Assembly (NCBI RefSeq): GCF_900113375.1 | Contig: NZ_FOPC01000009.1 | Span: forward strand, 124,001 to 188,000 | Source of the DNA: Algoriphagus hitonicola | GTDB lineage: Bacteria; Bacteroidota; Bacteroidia; Cytophagales; Cyclobacteriaceae | Direction: 5' to 3' | DNA: 64,000 bases | Shown here: one piece after another, positions 53,274 through 63,148 of the stretch | How positions within the stretch are numbered: position 1 is the stretch's first letter | Layout of the letters: each line of letters starts with the position of its first letter | Made by a program: the position numbers and the translations under genes | The notes under the pieces: generated by a model | Databases searched by the model: none | Told to the model about the DNA's origin: nothing | What the model saw: only the letters and a program-made list of their open reading frames with translations

Positions 53274-54347
53274 TTATCGCGGAACTGTTTTGTACAACAC
53301 CAATCCCACAAGCCCAAAAACGATATTGGGAAGCCAAACTGAAAAGATGGGGTATTCGGAGCCATTTTCGGCAAAAGTCCGGGAAAGAATAAACAATAAA
53401 ATATAAACAAAAGCCATCAAAAAGCCCATGGCAATCTGAAACCCCGATCCTCCCCGGGTTTTTCGAGCAGACATAATGACCCCGATAAAGGTTAAAATAA
53501 GCGCGGCAAAGGGAGACATAAAGCGTACATATCGCTCAATTTTATAAAATTCTACATTATCCGCACCTCGCGCTTCCAAGGTTTTAATCTGTCGACTGAG
53601 CTGGGGTAATTTGAGTGTTTCGTGATGTTTCTCGGGAATCCCAAAATCATCCGGCACAATCGACAAAACCGTATCCTTTGCCTCTCCCACGGTCCATACT
53701 TCCTTTCGATCTTTAAGCTCTCGGAGTCGCCAGTTTCGTAGTGTCCAGGAATTTTTTGCCGTATCCCACTCAATACGATCCGCTGAGAGCTTAGCCAGGA
53801 GTTTACCATCTTTAATAGTTTCCAATGTGAAAGTAAATCCGGAGTTACTGGTTTTATAAAATCGATTTAAGTAAGCATAACTATTTTCCCCCACTTTGAT
53901 ATGAACATTCTGCTCGGTGTTAGGTGCTCCTTTATCCAAATATACCAATCGGAATACTGTCACACCCTCTGTAGCGGTGGGCAAAACCCAGCCATTCAAG
54001 TAAAAACTTGCGGCTCCGATCAAAGCCGCTCCCATCAAAAAAGGACGAAGCAAACGTACAAAACTCACTCCACTGCTGAGAATCGCGATAATCTCTGTTC
54101 GTCCAGCCATTTTGGAGGTAATAAAAATGACGGAAATAAAAACCGTGATCGGGGTTAATAAGTTATTCAGATACAAACCATAATTTCCCATGTAGCGGAG
54201 GATTTCAGCCGAGGGAACCTGGTTTTGAATGTAGATATCGTTTTTTTCGGTAAAATCCAGCACCAAAACCACAAGAATAAGCATCAAGACCACAAAGAAG
54301 TAGGTCTTCAAAAAATCCTTTATTATCAGCTTATCGAGTAGTTTCAT
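53274..54347 (-). CDS. LptF/LptG-family permease of lipopolysaccharide export
   Basis: The 357-residue protein is a YjgP/YjgQ permease: LLDKLIIKDFLKTYFFVVLM at the N-terminus, a membrane helix bundle, a periplasmic beta-jellyroll domain (about residues 130-265), then more helices ending GLVGLVLYKTVPR. With LptB and LptC it moves lipopolysaccharide to the outer membrane. Whether it acts as LptF or LptG is not decided here. The gap to tgt is 3 nt, a common neighbourhood in Bacteroidota. Confidence 0.9.
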   Translation of the reverse strand: MKLLDKLIIKDFLKTYFFVVLMLILVVLVLDFTEKNDIYIQNQVPSAEILRYMGNYGLYLNNLLTPITVFISVIFITSKMAGRTEIIAILSSGVSFVRLLRPFLMGAALIGAASFYLNGWVLPTATEGVTVFRLVYLDKGAPNTEQNVHIKVGENSYAYLNRFYKTSNSGFTFTLETIKDGKLLAKLSADRIEWDTAKNSWTLRNWRLRELKDRKEVWTVGEAKDTVLSIVPDDFGIPEKHHETLKLPQLSRQIKTLEARGADNVEFYKIERYVRFMSPFAALILTFIGVIMSARKTRGGSGFQIAMGFLMAFVYILLFILSRTFAENGSEYPIFSVWLPNIVFGLVGLVLYKTVPR

Positions 54348-54350
54348 TGG

Positions 54351-55481
54351 TTAAAGTCGGGTGCTTACTTTTTTGACCATTTGATCTTTCCAAACGGCAA
54401 AATCACCTGCAAGGATATGTTCTCTGGCCTGTCCCACCAGCCACAAATAAAAAGATAAGTTATGAATACTGGCGATTTGCGCAGCTAAAATTTCCTTAGA
54501 AATCGTTAAATGACGCAAATAGGCCCTGGAGTAAAACGTACTCGCATAGTTTCCAATTGCGGGATCGATGGGACTGAAATCATCCTTCCATTTTTCATTT
54601 CGGATATTGATGATCCCCTCCGAAGTAAAAAGCATGCCGTTTCGGGCATTTCGGGTTGGCATCACACAGTCAAACATATCCACTCCGAGCGCGATGCACT
54701 CCAGAATATTTGCCGGTGTCCCGACTCCCATGAGGTAGCGTGGCTTGTCTACTGGCAAAATATCCGTGACCAATTCGGTCATTTCATACATCATTTCGGC
54801 AGGTTCTCCTACGGAAAGCCCTCCAATAGCATTTCCTTCTCTTCCCTGCTCAGCGATAAACTCAGCACTTTGCTTTCGCAGATCCTTATACACCGAACCC
54901 TGGACTATTGGAAAAAGCGTCTGACTGTAGCCGTATTTTCCCTCCGTAGCATCAAATCGATGGATGCATCGTTTCAGCCAACGATGGGTCATTTCCATTG
55001 AATTTCGCGCATAGCCGTATTCACAAGGGTAAGGTGTGCACTCGTCAAAGGCCATGATGATATCCGCTCCGATGGTACGCTGTATGTCCATTACATTTTC
55101 AGCAGTAAAATGGTGCTTAGACCCGTCGATATGGGATTTGAAAGTCACGCCTTCTTCTTTGATCTTACGGGTTCCGGCCAGGGAGAAAACCTGATAGCCC
55201 CCTGAATCGGTCAAAATTGGCCGATCCCAACCGTTGAATTTATGAAGTCCTCCTGCTTTTTCCAGAATATCCAATCCAGGACGAAGATAAAGGTGATAGG
55301 TATTTCCCAGAATTATCTGAGCTTGAATATCCTCCTTAAGTTCCCGCTGATGCACCGCTTTCACTGTCCCGGCAGTGCCCACAGGCATAAAAATCGGCGT
55401 TTGGATCGTCCCGTGATCGGTCTCCAGTTTTCCTGCGCGAGCTTTTGATTGGTTGTCGGATTTCTCTAATCTAAACTTCAT
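54351..55481 (-). CDS. tgt: tRNA-guanine transglycosylase
   Basis: The 376-residue enzyme swaps guanine-34 for preQ1 in tRNAs of the GUN group. Marks are TPIFMPVGTAGTVKAVHQRE (residues 27-46), ILTDSGGYQVFSLA with the catalytic Asp, GGLSVGEPAEMMYEM and LMGVGTPANILECIALGVDM. The zinc ligands lie in the C-terminal part, which has normal length. First gene of a three-gene unit with the LPS permease and eamA. Confidence 0.96.
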   Translation of the reverse strand: MKFRLEKSDNQSKARAGKLETDHGTIQTPIFMPVGTAGTVKAVHQRELKEDIQAQIILGNTYHLYLRPGLDILEKAGGLHKFNGWDRPILTDSGGYQVFSLAGTRKIKEEGVTFKSHIDGSKHHFTAENVMDIQRTIGADIIMAFDECTPYPCEYGYARNSMEMTHRWLKRCIHRFDATEGKYGYSQTLFPIVQGSVYKDLRKQSAEFIAEQGREGNAIGGLSVGEPAEMMYEMTELVTDILPVDKPRYLMGVGTPANILECIALGVDMFDCVMPTRNARNGMLFTSEGIINIRNEKWKDDFSPIDPAIGNYASTFYSRAYLRHLTISKEILAAQIASIHNLSFYLWLVGQAREHILAGDFAVWKDQMVKKVSTRL

Positions 55482-55576
55482 TTACTTATTTTAAGGAGAA
55501 TTAATACTTTTTTCATCTCCTGGTTTAGGCTTACAAAAATATCTACTTATTCTTAAACGAATGCTGAAATTGATTT

Positions 55577-55584
55577 TATATTTG
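55577..55584 (+). promoter_or_regulatory. -7 box of the glycosyltransferase operon
   Basis: TATATTTG exactly matches the Bacteroidota -7 consensus, 17 nt before ATG 55602. A clear -33 TTTG is not seen. Confidence 0.4.
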
Positions 55585-55601
55585 CCCAGCAAAACCCACC
55601 T

Positions 55602-56738
55602 ATGGACCTATTTTTACTCTGGACTCTCTTTAGCCTCGGGATAATCATTCAGGCCGTGTATTTATTGGTGATTTTTGGCAGAGTAGCCTTTTTTAATACA
55701 CCATCTACTAAGCAAGAAATTGAAAATGAGGAACCGGTCACCATTGTCATCGCCGCCAAAAACGAATTTAAAAACCTTAAAACACTGATCCCCAAACTTT
55801 TTGAGCAGGATTATCCCAAATTTGACGTGATGATCATCAACGATCAAAGTACCGATCGCACCAAACGACTGCTGGAAGAAATGATGGCCATCTATCCCAA
55901 GCTTCGCTCGGTCACCATCAAATACACACCCGATCATGTCACGCCGAAAAAATATGCGCTTACGCTCGGTATCAAAGTAGCTAAAAATGACGTCATCTTA
56001 TTAACGGATGCAGACTGTGTTCCGTGTTCGGATCAGTGGATCAGAAAAATGACAGCGCCGGTCCGGGAAAAAGGCAAACGCTTTGCTATTGGGTATTCTG
56101 CTTATGAGCAAAAACCCGGATTTCTCAACCGCTGGATTCAATTTGAAACCTTAATGACTGCCCTGTATTACCTGTCTTTTGGATTGTGGAAAGCTCCCTT
56201 TATGGGAGTCGGGAGAAATCTGTGCTACCGGAAAAGCTTTTTTATGGAAGTCAAAGCCTTCAAAGGAATCTGGCATCTCGATGGAGGAGATGATGATCTT
56301 TTTGTCAATCAATATGCCACTGGAAATAATACGTCGATTGTCCTAGATCCTGAAGCGAATACCTTGTCAAAACCCAAGGAAAATTGGGGCGATTACAAAA
56401 TTCAGAAAAAAAGACACCTGCATATTGGAAAATATTATCGCAGTGAGGATAAACGAAAAATCGGGTTTTATGCACTTTCCCATGCATTATTCTGGCTGGG
56501 AGGCATTGCTTTATTGATTTATTTCGGACTTCAGAGCAATTGGGAACATTTTCTGATTGTTTTCGGTATTATCCTTGGAAGATCATTTCTAATGTATGTG
56601 ATCTTTTCTACAGCGAGTAAAAAAATTAATGGATCTAAGGTCCCTTCGAATATCCTGATCAACGACTTTTTGTATTTGGGCTATTTTTGGATTTTAGGTT
56701 CCATTTCCCATCAGTCAAAGGATATTCAATGGAAATAA
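55602..56738 (+). CDS. membrane glycosyltransferase, family 2
   Basis: The 378-residue protein starts with a membrane helix (FLLWTLFSLGIIIQAVYLLV) and has the GT2 core: PVTIVIAAKNEFKNLKTLIP (about residues 44-63), VMIINDQSTDRTKRLLEE, the metal motif LLTDADCVP and LDGGDDDLFVNQYATGNN, followed by two or more C-terminal helices. It probably transfers a sugar to a lipid carrier or surface polymer. First gene of an operon; its last 10 nt overlap the sigma factor gene. Confidence 0.88.
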   Translation: MDLFLLWTLFSLGIIIQAVYLLVIFGRVAFFNTPSTKQEIENEEPVTIVIAAKNEFKNLKTLIPKLFEQDYPKFDVMIINDQSTDRTKRLLEEMMAIYPKLRSVTIKYTPDHVTPKKYALTLGIKVAKNDVILLTDADCVPCSDQWIRKMTAPVREKGKRFAIGYSAYEQKPGFLNRWIQFETLMTALYYLSFGLWKAPFMGVGRNLCYRKSFFMEVKAFKGIWHLDGGDDDLFVNQYATGNNTSIVLDPEANTLSKPKENWGDYKIQKKRHLHIGKYYRSEDKRKIGFYALSHALFWLGGIALLIYFGLQSNWEHFLIVFGIILGRSFLMYVIFSTASKKINGSKVPSNILINDFLYLGYFWILGSISHQSKDIQWK

Positions 56739-57340
56739 ACGAACGCGGATTTTCTAACAAGGCTCTCGAGGATTTTGATCTGATCGATCGGGCCGTGGAT
56801 CACAAAGATCAGCAGGCCTATGCTACCCTGATGAAGCGGTACAAAAAGGCTGTTTATTTCATGATTCTGAAAATGATCCGCGACGCAGACGATGCGGAAG
56901 ATCTGACCATGGAAGCTTTTGCCAAAGCATTCAAAAACCTCCATCGGTTTAAAAAAGACTATACCTTTTCTACTTGGCTTTTTCGGATCGCCACCAATAA
57001 TGCGATCGATTTTATCCGTAAGAAAAAACTCAAAACCATGAGTTTGAATACCACCATGTCTGACGATAGCGGTAATTCGGTCAATATCGACGTGGAAGAT
57101 GGAGACAATAATCCTCAGGATGAATTCATCAAATCCCAGCGGATCGAAATGGTACGGATTTTTGTTGACAAACTTCCAGCAAAATATCGAAAACTAGTCC
57201 AGTTACGCTACTTTGATGAATTGTCATACGAGGAAATCGCCCAGGAGCTCGAAAAGCCCCTAGGAACAGTAAAAGCCCAACTCCACCGCTCCCGAGAGCT
57301 CCTGTATGAAATCGCCTCCGGCAAAGAAAAACACATCTAA
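56729..57340 (+). CDS. sigma-70-family RNA polymerase sigma factor, ECF type
   Basis: ATG 56729 gives 203 residues; the frame before it belongs to the glycosyltransferase tail. Region 2 reads RDADDAEDLTMEAFAKAF with TFSTWLFRIATNNAIDFIRK. Region 4 is LPAKYRKLVQLRYFDELSYE then EIAQELEKPLGTVKAQLHRS. No anti-sigma gene lies next to it; the ribosome-methylating rsmG follows directly. Which promoters it reads is unknown. Confidence 0.92.
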   Translation: MEINERGFSNKALEDFDLIDRAVDHKDQQAYATLMKRYKKAVYFMILKMIRDADDAEDLTMEAFAKAFKNLHRFKKDYTFSTWLFRIATNNAIDFIRKKKLKTMSLNTTMSDDSGNSVNIDVEDGDNNPQDEFIKSQRIEMVRIFVDKLPAKYRKLVQLRYFDELSYEEIAQELEKPLGTVKAQLHRSRELLYEIASGKEKHI

Positions 57341-57985
57341 ATGAATTCGGGTACGCAACTGATCCAGTCCTATTTTCCCAATCTCAGCGAAAAGCAAATC
57401 GAGCAATTTGAGCGTTTGCAATCACTTTATGAAGAGTGGAATGCCAAAATCAATGTGATCAGCCGAAAGGATATGGATCAGTTTTATGTGCATCATGTCC
57501 TTCATTCGCTGGGAATTGCCAAGGTGATGGGATTTCAACCCGGCACCAAAGTCCTTGATATCGGTACGGGTGGCGGGTTTCCCGGGATTCCCCTGGCTAT
57601 TTTATTTCCGGATACCCATTTTCACTTGGTGGATTCGATCGGAAAGAAAATAGCTGTGGTCAAAGAAGTAGCCAGAGCGCTGAAGCTCAGCAATGTAGAA
57701 GCCCAACAAGCCCGAGCGGAAACTTTGGTTCGGAAGTATGATTTTGTGATCAGCCGTGCGGTCACGCGTATGATCAATTTTTACCCTTGGGTCAAAGGAA
57801 AAATCAAAAAAGAAGACTTTAATGAATTCCCGAACGGAATTTTATATCTGAAAGGGGGCGATATCGACGAGGAGATGGAAGAACTGGACAAATCCTATGT
57901 CACTTATCATCTGAGTGATTATTTCAAAGAAGAGTTTTTCGAGACCAAAAAGGTGGTCTATATGCCTTGGGAGGATAAAAGGTAA
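57341..57985 (+). CDS. rsmG: 16S rRNA (guanine-527-N7)-methyltransferase
   Basis: The 214-residue enzyme methylates G527 of 16S rRNA. The SAM site is VLDIGTGGGFPGIPLAI (about residues 69-85) and DSIGKKIAVVKEVARALKLS; FVISRAVTRM is the conserved catalytic-side block. The start codon follows the sigma factor stop without gap, so translation is coupled. Confidence 0.95.
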   Translation: MNSGTQLIQSYFPNLSEKQIEQFERLQSLYEEWNAKINVISRKDMDQFYVHHVLHSLGIAKVMGFQPGTKVLDIGTGGGFPGIPLAILFPDTHFHLVDSIGKKIAVVKEVARALKLSNVEAQQARAETLVRKYDFVISRAVTRMINFYPWVKGKIKKEDFNEFPNGILYLKGGDIDEEMEELDKSYVTYHLSDYFKEEFFETKKVVYMPWEDKR

Positions 57986-58348
57986 CGGATTTTATTGTTG
58001 AATCTGAATATCCGCTTTCTTACCCGTAAAAAATAATCGGCCTAAAAGCAGCGCAATAGTACAATTCTCCGAGACTTCGGTCTTCCGTCTCGATTAGCAA
58101 AGGAGATAGGACTACTGGAAGGATTCCGTATAATCATATTATTGAAAGTGCAGTCATTGTTAAAAAAATATGCCATTAAAAATACAATTCCCTTCCCTTT
58201 TCAAACTCAATTTTCCTCTAACTTTCTAATATGAAATGAGTTAGATTTCTTTATCAATCAATTAAATTCTTTAAGTGACAATTCCCGCCACTCCGCTTTT
58301 TTGCCTCCTTCAAATCCGCTAATTTGAAGCCTCAATTTTCGATAGCAC
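57986..58348. other. 363-bp intergenic region between rsmG and dnaE
   Basis: No coding frame of note. The only structure is a stem-loop at 58070-58092 described separately. The dnaE promoter should lie in the last 150 bases, but no good -7 box was seen. Confidence 0.4.
58070..58092. other. stem-loop with alternative UUCG hairpin downstream of rsmG
   Basis: CGAGAC (58070-58075) can pair with GTCTCG (58087-58092). Inside it AGAC-TTCG-GTCT (58072-58083) forms a competing short hairpin with the extra-stable UUCG tetraloop. There is no T run on either strand, so it is not a classic terminator. It may be an RNA 3'-end structure. Confidence 0.35.
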
Positions 58349-61300
58349 ATGTATATTATTTTCGATACCGAAACCACCGGTTTACCCCGGGACTACAATG
58401 CCCCCATGTCCGATGTGGACAACTGGCCCAGGCTGGTTCAGCTTGCCTGGCAACTGCATGATGCCAAGGGCAAACTGCTTTCCAATCATAACTATATCGT
58501 CAAGCCGGAAGGTTTTACCATCCCCTACAATGCCGAAAAAGTGCACGGCATCTCCACCAAGCGAGCACTAGCCGAAGGACATGATCTGAAGAAGGTATTG
58601 GCCATTTTTGAAAAAGACGTCGCTGAAGCCAAGCACCTAGTCGGACACAATATCGAGTTTGATATTAATGTGGTTGGATCGGAATTTATTCGTGCAGAAT
58701 TGGGAATGCCACTAACGGCCAATCCGCTGGACACCAAGGATATTTCTACCGAATTCTGTGCGATTCCCGGCGGCAAAGGCGGAAAATTTAAATGGCCTAC
58801 CCTCACCGAGCTCCATCAAAAGCTCTTCGGCAAAGGCTTTGGTGACGCCCACGATGCGGCCTATGACGTGGATGCTACAGCTCGCTGCTTTTTTGGCTTG
58901 ATCACTCAGGGAGTTCAGAAACCCGAGGATGGAATTGCTGTTGCCCAGGTGATTTATGAGGCGCCCGATTTGGCCGAAGCTAATTTTGCGCAAGCCAAAG
59001 ACGAACAAAAAGCCGCAGCCAAGGAAGTTCTCAAGCAAGCTGGAAAAGCAGATATCTCCGAACTGGTCGATGTGCCTTTCACGCACTTGCACGTACATAC
59101 CCAATATTCTGTATTGCAAGCTACTTCTGAAATTCCGGCACTGATCGCCAAAGCAAAATCCATGAATATGCCTGCCATTGCCATGACAGATCACGGCAAT
59201 ATGATGGGAGCTTTTCATTTTGTAAAAGCTGCCATGGGAGCAGATATCAAGCCGATCGTGGGATGCGAGTTTAACCTGTGCAGAGATCGAAAAAACAAAT
59301 CTTCCAAAAATGACGGCTATCAGACGGTTCTCATAGCCAAAAACAAGGCCGGCTATCACAATCTCGCTAAACTGGCCTCCTATGCCAATATCGAAGGCTT
59401 CTACTATGTTCCGAGAATTGACAAAGAAGTATTGGTTCAATACAAAGGAGACTTAATCGCTACAACTGGTGGTTTGTGGGGAGAGATTCCTTACCTGATT
59501 TTGAATGTCGGAGAAACCCAAGCGGAAGAAGCTTTCGTCTGGTGGAAAGAACAGTTTGGGGAGGATTTTTATGTAGAACTCAATCGACATGGAATTCCAG
59601 AAGAAGAAAAAGTAAATGAGGTCTTGTTGGATTTTGCGATGAAGTATGATGTAAAGTATTTCGCAGCGAATAATACCTACTACAATGACAAGGCTGATGC
59701 CAAGGCACATGACATTTTGCTCTGTGTAAAAGATGGGGAACTGGTCGAAAAACCCAAGAAATACATCGGTAAACGCGGAAGAGAATTCCGCTACGGCTTC
59801 CCCAATGATGAGTTTTACCTCAAGTCTCCAGAGGAGATGAAAAAACTTTTCGCTGACTTGCCGGAAGCCATCGAATGCACTCATGAGATTGTAGAGAAGA
59901 TTGAAGCCTATAAACTGGCTCGGGAAGTGCTCCTTCCCAAATTTGATATTCCTGAAGAATTTAAGCATCCCGAGGACGATCAGGATGGGGGAAAAAGAGG
60001 AGAAAATGCCTATCTGCGTCATCTTACCTACGAAGGAGCCAAGAAACGCTACTCCGAAATCACGCCGGAGATTCAAGAGCGGTTGGATTTCGAGTTGGAG
60101 ACCATCGAACGAACCGGCTATCCGGGTTACTTTTTGATCGTTCAGGACTTTACACGAGCAGCTCGGGATATGGGCGTTTCGGTGGGACCGGGCCGGGGAT
60201 CTGCGGCGGGTTCAGCAGTGGCCTATTGCATCGGCATCACCAATGTGGACCCGATTGAGTATGATCTCCTTTTTGAGAGATTCCTCAATCCGGATCGGGT
60301 TTCACTTCCCGATATTGATATTGACTTTGATGATGAGGGGCGCGGAAGGGTTATCGACTACGTAATCAAAAAATACGGCAGTAATCAAGTCGCTCAAATC
60401 ATCACCTACGGCACCATGGCTGCCAAATCAGCCATTCGGGATACTGCCCGGGTGCTGAATCTCCCCCTAGCTGAAGCAGGCAGACTGGCCAATCTTGTAC
60501 CCGACATCAAGCTCAAAGCGCTTTTCGAATTGGCAAAAAACAGACCCGCCTTGTTGGAAAAACTCAAAGGCCAAGGGGAATTGATACAAAAAGCAGAAGA
60601 ACTCATTCGAATTGCGCAAGGTCAGGACGAATCGGCCAAGACGGTCAATCAAGCCACGGTTTTGGAGGGATCTGTGCGGAATACGGGCATTCATGCCTGT
60701 GGAGTGATCATTACGCCTTCTGATATTACCAATTTTGTTCCTGTGGCCTTGGCCAAAGACTCAGACATGGTTTGCACCCAGTTTGACAACTCTGTGGTAG
60801 AATCTGCCGGTTTGCTCAAAATGGACTTTTTGGGATTGAAAACCCTCACGCTAATCAAGGATGCAATCAAAATCGTCAAAGAGCGTCATGGAATTCAGTT
60901 AGATGCGGATGAATTTCCAATTGACGACGAAAAAACATACGAGCTTTTCCAGCGCGGTGAAACAGTGGGTATTTTCCAATACGAATCCGCCGGAATGCAG
61001 AAATACATGCGTGAACTCAAGCCGACGGTTTTTGCAGATTTGATCGCTATGAATGCCTTGTACCGTCCGGGACCGCTAGCTTACATTCCATCATTTATCA
61101 AGCGGAAGCATGGCACGGAAGCCATCAGCTACGACTTGGATGACATGGAAGAATACCTGAAGGAAACTTATGGGATCACAGTCTATCAGGAGCAAGTCAT
61201 GCTGCTTTCCCAAAAACTGGCTGACTTTACCAAAGGTGAAGCTGATGTATTGCGAAAAGCCATGGGTAAAAAGCAAAAGGATGTCTTGGATAAAATGAAG

Positions 61301-62638
61301 CCTAAGTTTGTCGAGCAGGCCGCTGCCAAGGGGCATGATCCCAAAAAACTAGAGAAAATCTGGACGGATTGGGAAGCCTTTGCCTCCTACGCCTTCAATA
61401 AGTCCCATTCCACCTGCTATGCTTGGATTGCTTATCAAACGGCCTATCTCAAGGCACATTACCCAGCTGAATACATGGCCTCGGTACTCAGCAACAACAT
61501 GAATGATATCACGCAGGTGACTTTCTTCATGGAGGAATGTAAGCGAATGGGAATTCCTGTTTTAGGTCCGGATGTAAATGAATCCAAAAATGGGTTTACC
61601 GTAAATGCAGCTGGAGAAATTCGCTTTGGCATGGCAGCTATCAAGGGTGCGGGTTCAGCGGCAGTGGATGAAATCATCAAAGAAAGGGAAGCCAATGGCC
61701 CATTCAAAACCATTTTTGACTTTGCGAAGCGAGTCAGCTCCAAAGCGCTAAACAAAAAAACAATGGAAGCTCTGGCCATGGCCGGTGGTTTTGACTGTTT
61801 TCCTCAATACCATCGCAGACAATACCTCGAGGCTCCAGATGGAGATGTCACCTTGATTGAAAAGGCAGTGAAATATGCCCAAAAAATCCAACAAGAGGAG
61901 GAAAGTGCTCAAGTCAGCCTTTTTGGAGGAGCAAGTGGTAGTGCGGATATTCCTTTGCCCTCAGTGGCGCCACTTGAGCCCTTTTCCCAACTCCAGCAAC
62001 TCAATATTGAAAAAGAAGTGGTCGGGCTTTACATTTCTGGCCATCCACTCGATCAGTACAAACTCGAAATCGAATCCTTTACCAATGCTTCTTTGCCAGA
62101 CCTTAATGATCTGGAATCGCTCAAAGGCAAAAACGAATTGCGGCTTGCCGGATCTGTGTCCAGTTTTGCCCATCGTACGACCAAAAACGGGAAACCTTTT
62201 GGCACCTTAACCATGGAAGATTATCAGGGCGGTTTTACCTTCTTTTTGTTTGGAGATGATTACGTCAAATTCAAAGAATACTTCATGGCGGGATGGTTTT
62301 TGTTTATCAAAGGTCAGGTGGGAGAGAAAAGATGGAACAGTGAACTGGAGTTTAAAATCAACTCGATCATGCTGCTTTCGGAAGTTCGTGGCAAACTAGT
62401 CAAAGGACTAGAGGTCAATATTGATTTGGATGATCTGAATTACGATTTGATGGAAAAAATGGAGCAAATCACCGAAAAATATAAAGGGGAAGCCAAGCTG
62501 TATTTTTCAGTGATTGATCGAAAAGAGAATATCAGTCTGAAACTTTTCTCCAAAAAAACAGGGATTGATCCCAGCGCCGAAATGATCAGGGAACTCAATC
62601 AAATTCCCGAGGTTATTTACAAAGTGGTAAGTGACTAG
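58349..62638 (+). CDS. dnaE: DNA polymerase III alpha subunit with N-terminal proofreading exonuclease
   Basis: The 1429-residue replicative polymerase is longer than the roughly 1160 residues of E. coli DnaE because a DnaQ-like 3'-5' exonuclease is fused in front. It has DTETTG (D6, E8), HNIEFDINV (D105) and the DEDDh histidine H168 with D173. A linker of 50-60 residues follows, then the PHP domain (HLHVHTQYSVL from residue 246; MTDHGNMMG near 280), the polymerase core with GPGRGSAAGSAVAYCIGITN and the catalytic PDIDIDFDDEGRGR, the HhH and OB regions, and a C-terminal tail. The PHP metal histidines are kept. Confidence 0.95.
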   Translation: MYIIFDTETTGLPRDYNAPMSDVDNWPRLVQLAWQLHDAKGKLLSNHNYIVKPEGFTIPYNAEKVHGISTKRALAEGHDLKKVLAIFEKDVAEAKHLVGHNIEFDINVVGSEFIRAELGMPLTANPLDTKDISTEFCAIPGGKGGKFKWPTLTELHQKLFGKGFGDAHDAAYDVDATARCFFGLITQGVQKPEDGIAVAQVIYEAPDLAEANFAQAKDEQKAAAKEVLKQAGKADISELVDVPFTHLHVHTQYSVLQATSEIPALIAKAKSMNMPAIAMTDHGNMMGAFHFVKAAMGADIKPIVGCEFNLCRDRKNKSSKNDGYQTVLIAKNKAGYHNLAKLASYANIEGFYYVPRIDKEVLVQYKGDLIATTGGLWGEIPYLILNVGETQAEEAFVWWKEQFGEDFYVELNRHGIPEEEKVNEVLLDFAMKYDVKYFAANNTYYNDKADAKAHDILLCVKDGELVEKPKKYIGKRGREFRYGFPNDEFYLKSPEEMKKLFADLPEAIECTHEIVEKIEAYKLAREVLLPKFDIPEEFKHPEDDQDGGKRGENAYLRHLTYEGAKKRYSEITPEIQERLDFELETIERTGYPGYFLIVQDFTRAARDMGVSVGPGRGSAAGSAVAYCIGITNVDPIEYDLLFERFLNPDRVSLPDIDIDFDDEGRGRVIDYVIKKYGSNQVAQIITYGTMAAKSAIRDTARVLNLPLAEAGRLANLVPDIKLKALFELAKNRPALLEKLKGQGELIQKAEELIRIAQGQDESAKTVNQATVLEGSVRNTGIHACGVIITPSDITNFVPVALAKDSDMVCTQFDNSVVESAGLLKMDFLGLKTLTLIKDAIKIVKERHGIQLDADEFPIDDEKTYELFQRGETVGIFQYESAGMQKYMRELKPTVFADLIAMNALYRPGPLAYIPSFIKRKHGTEAISYDLDDMEEYLKETYGITVYQEQVMLLSQKLADFTKGEADVLRKAMGKKQKDVLDKMKPKFVEQAAAKGHDPKKLEKIWTDWEAFASYAFNKSHSTCYAWIAYQTAYLKAHYPAEYMASVLSNNMNDITQVTFFMEECKRMGIPVLGPDVNESKNGFTVNAAGEIRFGMAAIKGAGSAAVDEIIKEREANGPFKTIFDFAKRVSSKALNKKTMEALAMAGGFDCFPQYHRRQYLEAPDGDVTLIEKAVKYAQKIQQEEESAQVSLFGGASGSADIPLPSVAPLEPFSQLQQLNIEKEVVGLYISGHPLDQYKLEIESFTNASLPDLNDLESLKGKNELRLAGSVSSFAHRTTKNGKPFGTLTMEDYQGGFTFFLFGDDYVKFKEYFMAGWFLFIKGQVGEKRWNSELEFKINSIMLLSEVRGKLVKGLEVNIDLDDLNYDLMEKMEQITEKYKGEAKLYFSVIDRKENISLKLFSKKTGIDPSAEMIRELNQIPEVIYKVVSD

Positions 62639-62697
62639 CTTTCAGAAAGAATTTAACTATCTCCAATAGATAAAAAAATAAAGTCTGTAGGAACTTA

Positions 62698-62730
62698 TTG
62701 ATCCGGGATAGACTTTCTCTCATATATTTG
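62698..62730 (+). promoter_or_regulatory. trxA promoter
   Basis: TTG (62698-62700) and TATATTTG (62723-62730) match the Bacteroidota -33/-7 pattern; the spacing of 22 is slightly long. A start near 62737 leaves a leader of about 26 nt to ATG 62763. Confidence 0.5.
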
Positions 62731-62762
62731 AAAAATAGAACCGAAACTAAACGTATTATAAA

Positions 62763-63083
62763 ATGGCAAAAGCAATAGAAATCACCGATGCGAATTTTGA
62801 AGAAGTAATCAAGTCCGAACAACCCATCTTGGTGGACTTCTGGGCAGAATGGTGCGGCCCCTGTAAAATGATTGGACCAGTAGTAGAAGAATTAGCGGGT
62901 GATTACGAAGGAAAAGCGGTAATCGGGAAAGTAGATGTGGACTCCAATCCTGGCGTCGCACAGGCTTTCGGTATCCGATCTATTCCTACGCTTCTTTTCT
63001 TCAAAGACGGACAAATCGTCGACAAGCAAGTTGGAGCCGTTCCTAAAGCTATTTTGGCTCAAAAATTAGACGCTCAGCTCTAA
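62763..63083 (+). CDS. trxA: thioredoxin
   Basis: The 106-residue cytosolic thioredoxin has the redox site FWAEWCGPCKMIGPVVEELA (residues 26-45), the cis-proline in IRSIPTLLFFKDGQIVDKQV and normal length. It reduces disulfides of ribonucleotide reductase and other enzymes. Own promoter and terminator, so monocistronic. Confidence 0.97.
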   Translation: MAKAIEITDANFEEVIKSEQPILVDFWAEWCGPCKMIGPVVEELAGDYEGKAVIGKVDVDSNPGVAQAFGIRSIPTLLFFKDGQIVDKQVGAVPKAILAQKLDAQL

Positions 63084-63104
63084 TCAAGATTAAAACTATT
63101 TGAT

Positions 63105-63135
63105 AAGCCACGGGTTTTTCCTGTGGCTTTTTTTA
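63105..63135 (+). terminator. terminator after trxA
   Basis: AAGCCACGGG (63105-63114) pairs with CCTGTGGCTT (63120-63129), one G-T pair, around five T, followed by a T run. It ends 14 nt before mnmH. Confidence 0.85.
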
Positions 63136-63148
63136 TATTTCTAAGTCT

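Noticed and set aside
57986-58348. tRNA or IS end between rsmG and dnaE
   Set aside because: The hairpin does not fold into a cloverleaf and there is no transposase or terminal inverted repeat pair.
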